DNA of 64,000 nucleotides from Rachycentron canadum (lineage: Eukaryota > Chordata > Actinopteri > Carangiformes > Rachycentridae). Both the position numbers and the translations under genes were made by a program. The notes below the pieces were generated by a model, which saw nothing but the letters and a program-made list of their open reading frames with translations, searched no databases and was not told where the DNA came from. Location of the stretch: positions 12,689,901-12,753,900 of the forward strand of contig CM076654.1 of the NCBI GenBank assembly GCA_038496675.1, read 5' to 3'. Shown here piece by piece: positions 1-19,580 of this stretch (position 1 is its first letter; each line of letters begins with the position of its first letter).

Positions 1-236
1 CTTGACTACTTACTTTTTTTTATTATGCTTGTTATTGTGAGACTCTGTGTGTTGCTGCAGTTTTTTTTTTGACCATAGAGGTCAAGGAAAGTCATGAATG
101 ACAAAATGTCCATTTAAGGAGTGTGGTTGCTGACACAGGAGATTAAATGTGTCGTCTGGCTAAATGAAACCTTGCACAAACCTACAAAATAAATAAACTT
201 GGCTCATTTGTCCCCTTTCCCCATCCTCTTTCTCAG
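1..236 (+). other. gnaq: 3' end of gnaq intron 1
   Basis: Non-coding sequence that ends in a pyrimidine-rich tract and an AG acceptor at 235-236, directly before gnaq exon 2. Exon 1, which in this family carries the palmitoylated N-terminus and the start codon, is not in the window. No other feature is visible here. Confidence 0.85.
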
Positions 237-6018
<5,782 letters not shown>

Positions 6019-8140
6019 AGCGGAGCAGGGCTGCCCACCGGACGCCCTCAACACACACTGACTGACACAATCTGTGAAAAGATAGATCATATACACACAT
6101 GAAAAAAAATCTGAGAGGAAAAAAAATCTAATGGTTGCATAATACTAATTTATTTGCCATTTGTTGATCTCTTGGTCCCCAAGGGGTGAGCAAAGTAAAT
6201 GTTCTCTTGCTATTTAAGGAGTGGATGAAATGTAGGGAGGGAGGGAGGGGTGTGGTTTGCTGTTGATTATGTACAGCAACAATCCTCATTTTTAGGCCTT
6301 GCGCATTGTGAAGTTTTTTTTTTTTTGTTTGTTTGTTTTTTGTTTTGACAGAAAGAAGAAACTATTTTGTGCACTGGAGGTGTGGGGGCTTGTTTTGTCT
6401 GCCAGTCTGATACATCAGAGCTGGAATGAATGCAATGTGCCTCCTCCCTCCTGCCTTTTTATAAACGAAAGAAGGGTTTTCATTCTTTTCTTTTTTTTTT
6501 TTTTTTTACCCTCCCACCTTAGTCTCGTCATGGGTGTTCACCTGTTTGCCCGACAGGAAATGATGAAACCGATCTCTAATTAACAGCTTCCTTTTTCCTT
6601 CAAAGGACTGATTGGCAAGATGAGTTGGCATAAACTGTGATTTTTAAATTATTTCTTATTGATTTGATATTGATCGACTTCATCGTTATTGTTATTATTA
6701 TTATTACTACATTGCATTGACTTTGGTACCATCTGATGTAGTAGGGCATGTGTGACCATGGAAGCACATGGCCTCTCTGGAGAAATAGCCTGAGTTGTGC
6801 GTCAAGCGACGGTCACGTGATACCTCTCCGTCATCAACGTAACCATGATGTTCAGCAGCATGAGGAAAATAGGCTTTAAAAAATGCTTTCTTGGCTTTGA
6901 GCGACAAGGCGGAGGCACACACAGGGACCTCTGCTCTGTCATGTTCAATGGCGATGAATCATGAAGGCGACGGTCGCTTTACACAGCCTGAAAAGAAGAA
7001 GGTGATCATTCATGAGACAATGTTGTTAAACGATTATGTTCCAATGTGCCACATTAACATTTTTTATTATGGTAATATGTATATTTATTGCCAATGCCAA
7101 AACAAGTCGAGCACCAGACTCCACTGTTTACTACTTTAACGGAATGAAAAGTGTTGAGAGCAGGGCTTATGAACACAGATGGAGCTGAGTGACAGACTTA
7201 TTTATCAACCAACTGATTCTTGCACCCCCCCCCCCCCCCCCCCCCCACCCATACACACACACACACACACAGACCCCTGACCTTGAAGTGACTTAAGCCA
7301 CATGTAGTTAAGGCTGCTTCGTTAAAGAGGAGGTCGCCACATTGAACTGCTCAAACTGTCAAATCACAACCTTGCACATGGCTAGAACCCCCCACCCTCA
7401 TGTGACCTGCACACTGTCAGTCACATGTTAGCTGTGTCCTCATATCTATCCAATCACATCCCGGCTGTCTTGACTGTTGTAGTTCAGTAGCAGTGGAGAA
7501 TAAATTTGGCTAAATTCTATGTGGAAGGGCAGAGTGTTGATATTCAGTTCGTACCAAAGTAAGGCCTTCTTGTTTCTGATTGGCACCTCTCATTTCGCAG
7601 TTCCTCATTCCCAACTTACTTTGAGTATTTTTTTTGTAACAGTTCCCTAGAACATAAGCCTGTAATTTACATTTATTGAGGCATAGTGCAATTATGAATG
7701 CTATAATCATTGTACATACATCTCTCTATATATATGGCAGCATCTTTGTTGGCTTTGTAATCATTACTTTTTTGGCAGATTGAATGTGCGGTATTGGAAA
7801 TATGTATCTATGTAATTGTATTGTATGTCTAATGGATAATTCATTTTTGGAAGAAAAAAATATGTTATTTACATGTTTGTTTTTGTTTCCTTTTTTTTTT
7901 TTAAGAAGAGAATGTAAATTTTGTGTTTTGCCAGTTTTATTTCTCTCAGCAAAGAAACATTGTTCAGCTTCAGAACTGCATAACGAGAAATATTCTTATC
8001 CAACAACAGATCGATTGGTATGCCAGTACTTACAGTAGCCGTTTTGTTAAATTGACTTTTATATGAAACACTGCAGACTGAATTAATCTACAGGGCTAAT
8101 TGTAATAGTTTAGTTCTTACCTGGCTTCAGGAACAGAGCA
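6019..8140 (+). other. gnaq: gnaq 3'UTR (end uncertain)
   Basis: Sequence following the gnaq stop. It is U-rich, with long T runs near 6315 and 6490, an ATT run near 6697-6712, and an AATAAA hexamer at 7499-7504 that could end a 3'UTR of about 1.5 kb. AU-rich sequence continues to about 8.1 kb, so a longer 3'UTR is possible. The end point is an inference. No coding frame here looks real. Confidence 0.5.
7225..7271 (+). repeat. Poly-C tract followed by (CA)n
   Basis: An uninterrupted run of 22 C at 7225-7246, then a short ACCCAT spacer and about nine CA units. It is within the likely gnaq 3'UTR. Confidence 0.95.
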
Positions 8141-11100
8141 CTTGTCATATAGGTGTAATCACATGACTCATCGATTATTTTACTTTCATAATTAACTTCA
8201 TCAGACTGCTTAATGTTGATTAACTTCCCCACCCCACCACCAGCCCTTTGAGGGCAAGATGTTTGGTTGAAAAATAGACAGAAGACAGAGTATCAGGCAG
8301 ATAAAGTGCTGCTTTGGCTCAGTTTTTGTGTAGAGGTTTTAAGGAAGAGATGTAATCATCTGATTATTTGTGCTAATTGATGGAAACATTGCCCCTTAAG
8401 CCTCCTCAAATGAACCTACCCCCGATAGAAACTGAGTATTGTGGAGTTGGTGACAGACAAACATGCAAAAAAAGAAATGACTCATCCATTTGGCCTAGTT
8501 AGGATGATACATTTACAGGTGCTTTTTTTTACTTCAGTTCCATCTTGATTACCACCAGTTCATTAGAATGTACAGTATTATTTTAGACTTTATTCATGAA
8601 ATGATAACATAAGAGAAAATATACAGTTCACATAACAGTTCACATGTACATATTGCCTTATTGAATAAGCTGTGCCTCTGAAGTCCCATGCAAGGCACCT
8701 GTGTTTTTAGCAGAAGTGAAGCTAGTGCAGCCAGTAATGTCCCATTGTGCAGCTGGAGGATTGTTGGTCTTGGCTCGATGGGCTCTTTGTAATTCTGTGC
8801 TAGAAGAAGCTCTGGGAACAGCTCTGAAGTGTAGCTCATGTAGCTAATACGACACCACTACTGGACATTATAAGCACATCATAACTGAACTGTAATCAGA
8901 ACACACTTCACTCGATTTCATAATATTGTCACATCAGATTCATGTCTTTAAATCCATACCACACCACAGTGCGTTATAATGCATTGAATTGCCTAACAAG
9001 GATTATGCACCAGTGCTCCTCCACGACAGAATGTGGAGAATGTGCTCACAAAGTGTCACAATCTGGACCCAAAAACTACCACCAGCCACCTGTGGAGTGG
9101 TTTTGCCATATTTGGCTGCTGTCTGGCATCAACAGGCCACTTTGGCAGATAACCAGCCCTCGCTCTGAGGTCCCGTTGTTTTCAGATATTTCAGCTGGCT
9201 GGTCTATTTGCTTACAAGAATGGTTGATTTGGCAGGCAACAACCACTTGAACAAGTTGATTTCCAGTGTAGTTCACAGTATACTTGAAGTAAATGAATAT
9301 GTTACAATAACCACTTATCAACAGCGGGGTCTAATAGCAAAAACTGGGGGCCAACTCGTCACATTTGAACTGGATGTTAAAACAGTGGTTCCGCTTGTTG
9401 ACAGGAGATGTTTTGAAGCTGCACTATAGTTTCAACTTATCAGTGTTGATGACCACTCCTTGTAGACTTGCAGTAATTGGTAACTTGTGTCCCTGCTGTT
9501 GTAAAGTGGCTATTTACACTGTCCCTGTTACTTAAAGGGAAAATCCTTGTTTAAATACTGCATCCAACCCACTGAACAGACTCACCATCCATGTTTGTGA
9601 GTCTCAAAAAGTAAATGAAAAGTATGATCCTGAAATTATTCAAACTACATTGTACTGGCAAAAAAAAAAAAAAGCTAATGGTATTTGGATTTTATCTGAT
9701 AAATATGAGCCACAAAGGACTGTTTCCAGGCTTTGTTGCTGATCACATCATGACTCTGAGAGAGCACATGTGAGTTACACTCGAGCTGGATTTCCCTTTA
9801 AGAGAGCACAGACTCCAGCTGGTGTTGACTCGCTGGCACATTGTTGGAAAGCTCTGCTGCTGTTCAAATTTCATGCAGTATGTTCAAGAGCAGTGCAGTG
9901 TTACATACAGTATATTGAGGAACTGCAGAAAACGTCTCCATAAACTGCTGTTTAACTCAAGTCTCAGACGCATCGACGCCTGAGTGCTTTCAGCTCGCCT
10001 ACTGTCAGGTTTATTTGCCTCCAGATCCTGATGATATGACGTTTAATGACTCATTTTGAAATAGTGTTACTATGATGATCTCCAATCATAATTGTGTAAA
10101 ATGTTTCATGTATCCATAAAATCGCACTCCTTCAACATGTTTCTGAATGAAGCAACATGTTTCTTTTCAAAAGCATGTCGACTCTGATTTTCATTTTCTG
10201 TAATTTCTGCACAGCTATGATTCGCATGATGTGGTTAATTTAATGCTTTTAAATCTGCTTTACTCTGCATCACAGTCCAGGTCTGTGACTGATATCTGAA
10301 GGTAACATTCTGACAGATATTTTAATTCTTTATTTGTCCAACAAACCTCAGTCAAGCACTGCAAAGTTGAATTGAACACAGATGGGATTCTTGTAAAACA
10401 GAATTATTAGGTTTAACAGACTTCGCCCCAAGCTTATTGCCCTGCAACGTGTGGAGTGAAGTTGTCGTTTAGAGATTAATTTGAATTCTTTTTTCCATTT
10501 TTATCTTGGGTCATTTACATCTCTTTACACACACAAAAACCAAAATAAAAAGATAAAGAACAGATTATAGGAAAAAAAGGTTTAATACTTCTAACACCAC
10601 CATGAATAAGATTTATTTGGACAACATTTAATTGCGCAATATAAATTCTGGCAACAATTTCAGAAACTCACAGGTTTTTTTTGATGGACTTAATCTAGAA
10701 GATCAACGGGAAGAATGAGCTACATTCTCCATTTTAAATTGGGGTTAAAGTATTGGAGCTTTGCATTGACATGAATGCAGCAGCGGACAAATCCTCCCTG
10801 GTGAAATATTTATAAATTGAGAACTTTTTATTGCATAAACAGACAGTAGGTAGTTGCTGGTTTTTGATTTGTCACTGTTAGCTATAGCTATGTGTGAATG
10901 GCAAAGACTCGTCACAGGCACATTCTTTGGTAATATGCTCAGTCATGAAGTCTTTCTTTCTAAACTGGGTTCCCATCCTAAAGGGAAATTGACATTTTTA
11001 TTTAATAGTCACAGTCTGTATTCAGCTGTGATGATTGATGTAGCTACGTCTCATCTCTTAGCACCTAGTATTTCTGAGTTTATTTATACATCATTTCATC

Positions 11101-11760
11101 TCCAGGCTATTTAATCTTTTGGTGACACTGGGCAGTGGTGAAAGAAACTCATGATAACTTCACTGACACGTGTCTTTGAACGCTTCATGACTCTCAGTGT
11201 GTTAAATTACTGCTCAGGCTGTGAACCAAAATACCAGACTTTCATTCCCCTCACAAACACTACAAGTGTTTCTCACTCAGTCACTCTTCCTGACCCTCAG
11301 TGACCCTCAGGAGACATGACATTGTCAGGGGAGGCTTGTTTCTTGTCCTGAAACAATTCATATTCCACATGCACATCCATGTATGAACTTGGCAGGTGGT
11401 CACTTTCAGCTGTCAGACATTTGTTGGACAGGCCGATGGCTTCAATACTCTCCTGCAGCTTCCTATAGCGCCCTAACTCACCCATTCAGTCGCATTTTTC
11501 ACCTTGGCGCTGGCTTCTCTGTGGGCAGGCTCTCTCTGCCCGCTGTGGATGGTGACTTCCCAGTTTATCCTCCTCTAATTTGCAACTGGTGCCACGCCCT
11601 CAGCAGTTGGCAGGATAAAGTCCAACAAGTGTCCAGCAGCCTCAGACCAAAAACACGTTACTAAAGAGGGTCAGCACCTTTTATTCCCAAAGAGCTCTCC
11701 GGATTCTCCTCTTTCCAAAGCTAAAGGACCCTGTGTTTGTTTTTGTTTTGTTTTAGCCGC
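8141..11760. other. Intergenic region between gnaq and gna14
   Basis: About 3.6 kb with only short scattered open frames on both strands, none showing family motifs or exon-like composition. I saw no RNA gene or mobile element. Upstream regulatory sequence for gna14 is probably at the right end, but no specific site can be supported. Confidence 0.6.
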
Positions 11761-12002
11761 GGATTATTCATTAAAAGTCGCCTCCTCAATATTATAGTCT
11801 CCATAATAACTAACTGCTCTTCTCATTCATTCGGGTTGAAGAGGAAGAAGAAAACCAGCCCCGTTAAAGATGCTTTGCGCCTTTTCCCTCTGAATCTGTG
11901 AAGTGTGAGAGCGGCGAGAGAAGACACACACACACACACACACACACACACCTCCACGCATCTGTGCCTTTTGACAGCAGAGGGTCTCGGCGGTTGTGAG
12001 CG
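11761..12002 (+). promoter_or_regulatory. gna14: gna14 5'UTR / proximal upstream region
   Basis: Sequence immediately upstream of the gna14 start. It contains a (CA)n run at 11924-11951 that ends about 50 nt before the ATG, and the start itself sits in a good context (GCGATGG). The transcription start cannot be placed from sequence alone. Confidence 0.45.
11924..11951 (+). repeat. (AC)n microsatellite in gna14 5'UTR region
   Basis: Fourteen AC units, about 50 nt upstream of the gna14 initiator codon and therefore probably transcribed in the 5'UTR. Confidence 0.9.
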
Positions 12003-15000
12003 ATGGCTGGATGCTGTGTGTCGGCGGAGGAGAGAGAGAACCAGAGGATCAACGAGGAGATCGAGAAGCAGCTGCGCAGGGACAAGAAGGACTCGCGCAG
12101 GGAGCTGAAGCTGCTGCTGTTAGGTGAGCATCACTCACCGGGAACCAGGCCTGCAGGGTACCTGGGTCCATACGAGTCCTTCATAGTAAGTAGCCTCATG
12201 AAGTGAGGATGTGCTATGAATGGGGTGGAACAAATGCCATGAAAAGATCTGTGCCACTATTGAATAACTTATAATTGGCTTTTTGGTGGGGTTTGGTGTA
12301 TCTTGACTGTAGGTCTGTGATTCATCTGCTTCCTGACCACACCTGGACATGCAGGTGTCATGGCACTGAGCAGCATGTAGACTGTCCCGCATTTGACCTG
12401 TATTTTAGAAAAGCAAGTGTTTTTAACGCCCTTGCTCTATGTTTTAAGCTGGATAGATGTGAGTGTGCGTCCAACGAGTCAAGTCATGAATAACTGTATG
12501 TTTCCTTTCTCCTCACCTCATGTGAGCGTCTCCCCGCAGCCATTGGTTTTACGCACAGTCAACATGTTTCATCATGATCAGTTCGTCCATTCATTTGTTT
12601 ATTTACCACTTCAAATAGAGCTACTGGAGACAATCACGGGCAGAAAAAAAGTTTCTATCAGTGTATGTCGACATCAGTCTGAGACCAAAACTTGCCACCC
12701 ACATTTCCATTGGCAGTGAAATCGTCTCCAACTGGAAAAATGTGGGCGTCTGTTTGGATGAACATCAGCCTCATAGGAAAACAAATAATGAGGTTGTCAG
12801 TATCAGTAATGATATGTATGTGGCTGTTGTATATTTCACTGGCATAGTTTTGTTGCATTGTGGCCATGTTTTTGACTGTGGTGTTTTTAAAGTGAAGCTT
12901 CTTATGATCATAGAAACATGAAGCTCACTTCACTGAGTTCTCCGACTTCCTGTAGCAGGTGTGATGCTGGCTGGGATAAGGCTGAAGGCTTGAGCCATGG
13001 TTTTTCAACACTATGCTCATGTGCTCTAAGTTGTGTAGCTCTAGGAATGACCAACATATCAAGAGAAAGAGGACACAGAGTGTTTCCATATGAAATCCAA
13101 AGAGCACCCATCGGTGCTTTGGCCAACACCCATTTTACTGCAGCAGTGTGGGAGCACTTCAGAGACACAAGTCAGTGTCAAGGCCTCAGCTCGGTCAGTG
13201 GTGTGTTTGAAAGCCATAACTAGCTGCTGCGGCACGCCTCATGCAAAAATCATGCAAATCCATCCCTGAGCAGCACATGAGCCATAGCTTCACCTCCACA
13301 GCTCTTAGGAGGGACTTTCTTGCAAAAGAGAGCATCAGGTTGCTGCCAAACAACATGCATTATAAGTCCTATTTCATTTGTTTGGGAAATTCTCTTCTTG
13401 CTCATTGCATGGCACATAACCATCAAACACATGAATGATGAATGAAAAAAGATGAGACATTAGCACTGGTCTTGTGGTTCAGTGTCACATCTGCCTGATT
13501 ACAAAGTTACTATAAGAGCTGTTTGATAAGCTCAGCCCCAGAGCAGGGACAGTGTAACAGGTCTCTCTTATCAAAACTCATCATTAGGCTAAAAAGTGTG
13601 ACTCTGAAATGAGTAGTAAAGAAAAAGGTTAATCCTGACAATGCAAACACATTATTTTCATAATTTGTGAATTGGCAATAATTCTGTCCAAATTGCACTG
13701 CGTGGTGGATTTAGCATCTCAGCCTCTTGATATGTGAGAAATAAGATGTGTTAGTGAAAACAGATATGAAGTATTTTTATTTACCTGATCAGAGTGACTC
13801 ATAGCTCTCAGTGGATTTCATTATGGTCACATTCTGATCCCCAGAGAGGACGGGTGGCAGTGAAGCAGAGGGATAGATCAACAGCCTTCAACCCGACCTA
13901 CAATGCAGACATGTCAGTGCTGCTCTGTACAGTATATTGTGCAAGCACAATGGCCACTTATATCATTCACATCAGTGATGACTGCAAGTAATTATGGGAA
14001 AAACAAGAGTGAGTGAGTGAGTGAGTGAGTGAGTGAGTGAGTGAGTGAGTGAGTGAGTGAGTGAGTGAGTGAGTGAGTGAGTGAGTGAGTGAGTGAAAGC
14101 ATATAAAACATATGATATGAAAGATATGAATCAGGCATGTACATTTGCATAGATGCAGTTATCAGCACTGAGTATAAATAAACTATAAGTGAACTAAACA
14201 CACAAAGATAACAGACATCAACAATAGTTTTGTCCAGGAAGAGGGAAATAGAATAAGTTAATTATCAGTTTTGGTAACAGAGGAGGACAAAACATTGGGA
14301 AGTTGTGTACTGTTGAGATTCATTAAAGAATGTTGTTTGCAAAAATCTGTGTTCAAAACTAATGTTAAACCAGTGTCATTCTTATGCATCTGTTCTGTTC
14401 TGCAGCTGTTTTCAAGTTTTTAATGATCCTGAGAAATACTCAAAACACTGTGAAAGCCCAAATACTCCTGATGTGTGACATATATACATAGAGTCATATT
14501 GTCTTGTTAATGATGAACAACTAGACTGAGAGAATCTGCACAGTTTATGCTTTACAAAGTCAGTTTGTTGTAGTTATTCTTTTGTTGTGAGTGCAGCGTG
14601 ACACAGGTGGTAGTAGTTCTTATCTCAGCACCAATAACTCCACATTCATTCATTAAAGTCCACACCAGCAGGTTGTAATATGCAGGTTGCAGGTGATCTG
14701 CTGAAACTGTGTCTCCAGTAAAAACACTTGACTTGATTGGATCAGTCAGTCATACATCTTATATTATGTCCACGGAGACTTTTCAAACAAAGAATACTGA
14801 TGTTTAATCCTCTGTGAAGTGTGTAGGGTGATTAGCTAACAGAGCTATTTTATTATTAGTCAGTCACTTCAAAACATGACAAGTCATAATCAGTTTTTTT
14901 TTTTATATATATATATTAATTTTCTATATGTATCTTGTTACAGGTTGAAGATCAAAGGTCAAAGTTATGTCTATTGTCTCTTTAAAGTCTTGAATTTAAG

Positions 15001-18000
15001 GAACTGCTACATTAAAGACAGACTTGTCACAATAAAAATAAAGACATGAATCTGTGATAAAAGAGTGAGGCCTTCGGTCGCAGTACTTAGCCACCTGTAT
15101 TACCCAAACCCTCCCTAATCTCCAAGAAACTTGATTTGACTTGACTTGTAAACAAGGTGCATTCAAATGCAGACAATTTGTCTAAGCCGTGTTTACTAAG
15201 ATGTAAAGATGCACCTTTTCATGATGCCATGCAAAACAGCCAGGAAACCAGAAAACTGCTGGCACCACTCAGACTCATCACAGAGCTGCAACACACTTTG
15301 CTGAGATGCAGGGATACAGATGCAGGTGTGTACTTACACACACACAAAGAAACACTCACGGCCCACTCCCCACACGCAAAACATGGCAAATTCGAATATT
15401 CAGGCCTATTAACAAACACACATTTGTTAAACAAATAGATTCAGAATCATGTGGTCAGAGTGAAAAAAACTAGGAGCTTGTGCTGTAAGAATTTAAGAGG
15501 AACGTGACAGAAACTGTGTGTGTGTCTCAGTGAAGCACTTTTGTATTTGTCTGCTTTTGTGAAATATCAGCTTTTTTGGTTGTAGCAAGAATGAGGTCAG
15601 AGGTTTAAGTAAAAACAGCTGGAACAAGTGGATTAATGCTTTTATTGACCAACACAAAGCCATTTTTGGTGTATTACATGTGTGTTTGTGTGTGTGAATC
15701 AGTTGAAAGAGCCAGTCCACATCCAAACAGACACCACTGACAGAGGCCTACCAAAAACACATGTGGACTCTCAGCTCCTTAACCTACTCACACAGCTTTA
15801 CATGGTCTTGTCACCTTCAATAAAGGCTCCAACTGAAACTTAAATTTATGAATGGTTAGTGTTGAAATGGTGAGAGTAAAGAAATTCCCAGATGTCCTTT
15901 TGGCAGTCAAATATACATTCAAATCGTTCAGTTTGCCAGTTTTTCCCTACACACAGAAGTGAGTAATCAAGAGTTGTCAGAGAAATTGTCTGTTGGTTTG
16001 ATACTTACTTTAAATACACTCTGAGCAACAAACTGCACAGAAACAGATGTGTTGTACTGAGTTCTGAACAAATATTAAATTATTATTATTGTGGTAAAGT
16101 TAATAGTCAGTTCACATCATTATCTTAATATAACATTTACATAAACATCTTTTATGGTACTTTATTCTTTTTCATAAATAAATCAGATGGAAATATTTTT
16201 AAATGAATGAATGAATGTATTTAATTTACTTTTTCTTCATACTCACATTTTTTTCACATCAAATATTATATCAAGATTAAACATAAAAATCTGTGCGTTT
16301 TATTCAGTAGGATCTTTTGTTCTTCAGTACAGTGTATCATACTTACACATTAACATTTCAGCTATAATACAATTTGATAAACATATTTCTTCTTTTTTAT
16401 ACCTAATACATTTTGCTGATGATGCATGAGTAGCTTTACTGAATTTACCCTGGACAGTAACATACTTGATGTAATGAGTATGTATGAGATGTAATTATGC
16501 TAAAGGTTTGAACAAATATGAATTCACTGTATCCAACAGGTACTGGAGAGAGTGGGAAGAGCACCTTTATCAAACAAATGAGGATTATCCATGGAGGAGG
16601 ATACACAGCTGAGGACAAGAAGAGCTACGCCAAACTGGTCTACCAGAACATCTACACGTCCATGCAGACCATGATCCGGGCCATGGAGATGCTCAGCATA
16701 TCTTTCTCCAATCCCCAGAACCAGGTCTGCTCATTTCTAGTTTGAACTTATTTTTGACTCCAGTGTCCTGGTTTATTTGGTTAATTTTTGACTACATTCC
16801 TAATACACCTGTTTTTCTTCCATCCTCACCTGGCATGCACCCATTTTTTCAGCACCACTTAGACATGAGAGATATAAGTGAGATATAAATGTGATTTCTG
16901 AGAGTTGGATGTGTAAACCTGATTGTAGCTGCTTCTCCTCTCCTTGATCTGGGGACAAAAATGTATGTGTGTTTGCAGAGCCATGCAAACTCAGTCCTGG
17001 AGGTGGAGGTGGATAAGGTGGAGGAATTAGATCAAGACGTGGCGTTGGCCATCAAGAGTCTGTGGGACGACGAAGGAATCCAGGACTGCTACGACCGACG
17101 CAGAGAGTATCAGCTGTCAGACTCCACCAAATAGTGAGCGTTAGTCAGTGATGCTGCTCTCTGAAGCTCTGCCACATGCTGTCCATAGATATTAGAGGAT
17201 AGACAAACTAATAGGAGCGCCCTACTAGGACTGTGGCAACATAAATATCATATTATCAATATGGTATATGGCGACAACACTGTACACTGTACACTGTACC
17301 ATACGATGCAATGAGGTGTTTCAGCAGCACAAAATAAGGTCTAAAAATACCAAAATGTTTGTTCAGTGTTTCTCTGACAGTCTCAATGAATGTTTTATAA
17401 AGTGTTTCAAGGATGCAGCTAACATTGATGACACTGATGTCCCAACCTGTACTTTCACTTTGTCTCCTTGTAAAAGTGCACTGTGGTTTACTTCGCCTTT
17501 CATTGGAAATGAAAAGGTGAGGTAAACCACAATGTGTTGTATTTTTACTTTACTTTTTCACTTCCCCTCTATCTGCCACACAGAACTGCTATTTTCTCCT
17601 CCTTATGGTTATTCTCTGCACATTTTTTCAGCTATCTCACTGACCTGGAACGAATTTCACAGCCCTCTTATTTACCCGACCTTCAGGACATCCTCAGAGT
17701 CCGAGTGCCAACGACAGGCATCATCGAATACCCATTTGACATGGAGAATGTCATTTTCAGGTGAGATACAACACACCAACACAATAGGTAATAATTTACC
17801 CATGTTCCACTGCAATTGGCATCACAGGTGACTTATGACGTGGCTCTTCTCTTCTGTTGTTGGGATTGACTGTCGTTATGGCAGGATGGTGGATGTGGGG
17901 GGTCAGAGGTCAGAGCGAAGGAAGTGGATCCACTGCTTTGAGAACGTCACCTCCATCATCTTCCTGGTGGCGCTCAGTGAGTATGATCAGGTCCTGGCTG

Positions 18001-18882
18001 AGTGCGACAACGAGGTGAGAGTTCAGTTCACGGGCAGATCGTGCTCCAGTCCTTCCTGCCTTTAACTGTGTGGTCAATGCTGCCTCTTTCTTTGCTGAAA
18101 TGTTACTTCAGAACCGTATGGAGGAAAGCAAGGCTCTGTTCAAGACCATCATCACCTACCCCTGGTTCCAGCGCTCCTCCATCATACTTTTTCTCAACAA
18201 GACTGACATTCTCCAGGAGAAGATCATGTACTCTCACATATCCACCTACTTCCCTGAATTTACAGGTTAGTGAGTCTCTTCGCACTACTACTGTAGGTCA
18301 GGGGTCCCACCTACAGCAGGTTAGATGACCTGTCTCATACCAAGTGGTCAGCATTTGCACATTTTCAATCTAAACTGCTTTAATCAGATTGGTGAACAAG
18401 TGTCAAGTGAAATTGTCTTTGCATTTTGGTCTAAAAGGAAAGAAGAAAGAACATTTATGGCAGAGGAATTATTTTGGGTTTTGTCAGATTTGAGGGGATT
18501 TGTGTTTGTACTTGTGGTGAATGTGGCACAAGTATAAATGCTCTCAGGTCAAAGTCTTAAGACAACAATTTGTTGTTGTCATCATGCTTTTCAATGTTGG
18601 AAGAACAGGTTTCAATGTTTTCTGATAGAAATCATTTATATGTTGAATTTATTGACAATCATGGTGAAATGATATTGACCCTGAATTGCAGGACCTCAGC
18701 AGGATCCTGTAGCAGCTCAAGAGTTCATCCTGAAAATGTACCAAGAACAAAACCCAGACAAGGACAAGACGCTGTACCCTCACTTCACCTGCGCCACAGA
18801 CACAGAAAACATCCGTTTCGTCTTTGTGGCTGTCAAAGACACCATCCTTAGACACAACCTGAAGGAGTTCAATCTGGTGTAA
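12003..18882 (+). CDS. gna14: Gna14, G protein alpha-14 subunit (complete, 7 exons)
   Basis: Gq-class G-protein alpha subunit; the family couples receptors to phospholipase C-beta at the plasma membrane. Exons: 12003-12123, 16540-16724, 16979-17133, 17632-17760, 17885-18014, 18112-18265 and 18692-18882. Exons 2-7 match the gnaq exon lengths exactly and the CDS is 1,065 nt (354 residues). The start MAGCCVSAEE carries the Cys pair expected for palmitoylation and matches GNA14 better than GNAQ, which has a longer N-terminus. Visible motifs are the P-loop [45 protein letters not shown] and the tail KEFNLV. The helical domain is diverged (SFSNPQNQ, DDEGIQDCYDRRREYQ), and the C-terminal helix reads ILRHNLKEFNLV where Gnaq has ILQLNLKEYNLV. 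The exon 2 donor is weak (CAG|GTCTGC). Gna15 is excluded because its diagnostic differences in switch I and the tail are absent. Confidence 0.95.
12124..16539 (+). other. gna14: gna14 intron 1
   Basis: 4.4 kb intron between the GTGAGC donor and the AACAG acceptor. It contains a tetranucleotide array at 14007-14096 and otherwise only short, unsupported open frames. Confidence 0.85.
14007..14096 (+). repeat. (GAGT)n tetranucleotide array
   Basis: 90 bp of essentially perfect GAGT units (about 22 copies) inside gna14 intron 1. The length and purity suggest a polymorphic microsatellite. Confidence 0.97.
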
Positions 18883-19580
18883 CAAGGAGGACAGGAGATA
18901 CAGGAAAGGAAGGGAAGAAGGAAAGATAAGGGGAGAGTCAGAATAAGTAATAATAAAAATTCTCATGGTTGAAATATATTTATGTCAAATAATATATTTT
19001 GTGCCTGTACAACACCAGCTTAAGAGAATATGAACATGTTGTAACAGACATACCCAAACTACTAGTATAGTATATACTGTATATATGCTGATATGCTGTG
19101 AATACTTTCCTATAGAGGGGAGAATGTGGAAATTAGTGGAAAGCCATATCATAAACCCATTGTGTGGACTATTTATTTTACCATTTCCTACATATTTCTG
19201 TGAATTTCTGAGTGTTTGATATACGGTGCAATAGTTGGTAAGAGTTCCCTTTAGCCTTGATTTAATATTGTGTAGAAATGTTTTTCTTCTTTGCCTTTCT
19301 TCAAACACCGAGCCACCTGTGTTTGCTTTTGCCTAAATGCCTTATTTACTCAGGACAGTCAGCAGAGCCACTGGGCTTTTCTTTTTTTAGATGTAAATAA
19401 TCTTGAGTCGTGCTTTGAAAAATTTCTTCTCAGGTGACATGGAAATTATATTTATGTAATGTATTTTTAATAAGAATCCATAGTTATGAAATAAAGAGTG
19501 CAATTTGCATGTTTGAGATTTTGTGGGTAGGCTACATGAAATAAAAGAAATAAAGGAGGAAATAAAGTGCACTGAAATTT
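18883..19580 (+). other. gna14: gna14 3'UTR with poly(A) signals
   Basis: Follows the TAA stop at 18880-18882. AATAAA hexamers on the + strand are at 19490-19495, 19540-19545, 19549-19554 and 19560-19565, suggesting a 3'UTR of about 600-700 nt. The exact cleavage site is not known. Confidence 0.65.

Noticed and set aside
14007..14096. CRISPR-like or minisatellite array
   Set aside because: Pure GAGT tetranucleotides with no spacers; an ordinary microsatellite in a eukaryotic intron.
18291..18316. Short hairpin (CTGTAGGT ... ACCTACAG) just after gna14 exon 6
   Set aside because: Only an 8-bp stem; expected by chance in a window of this size.
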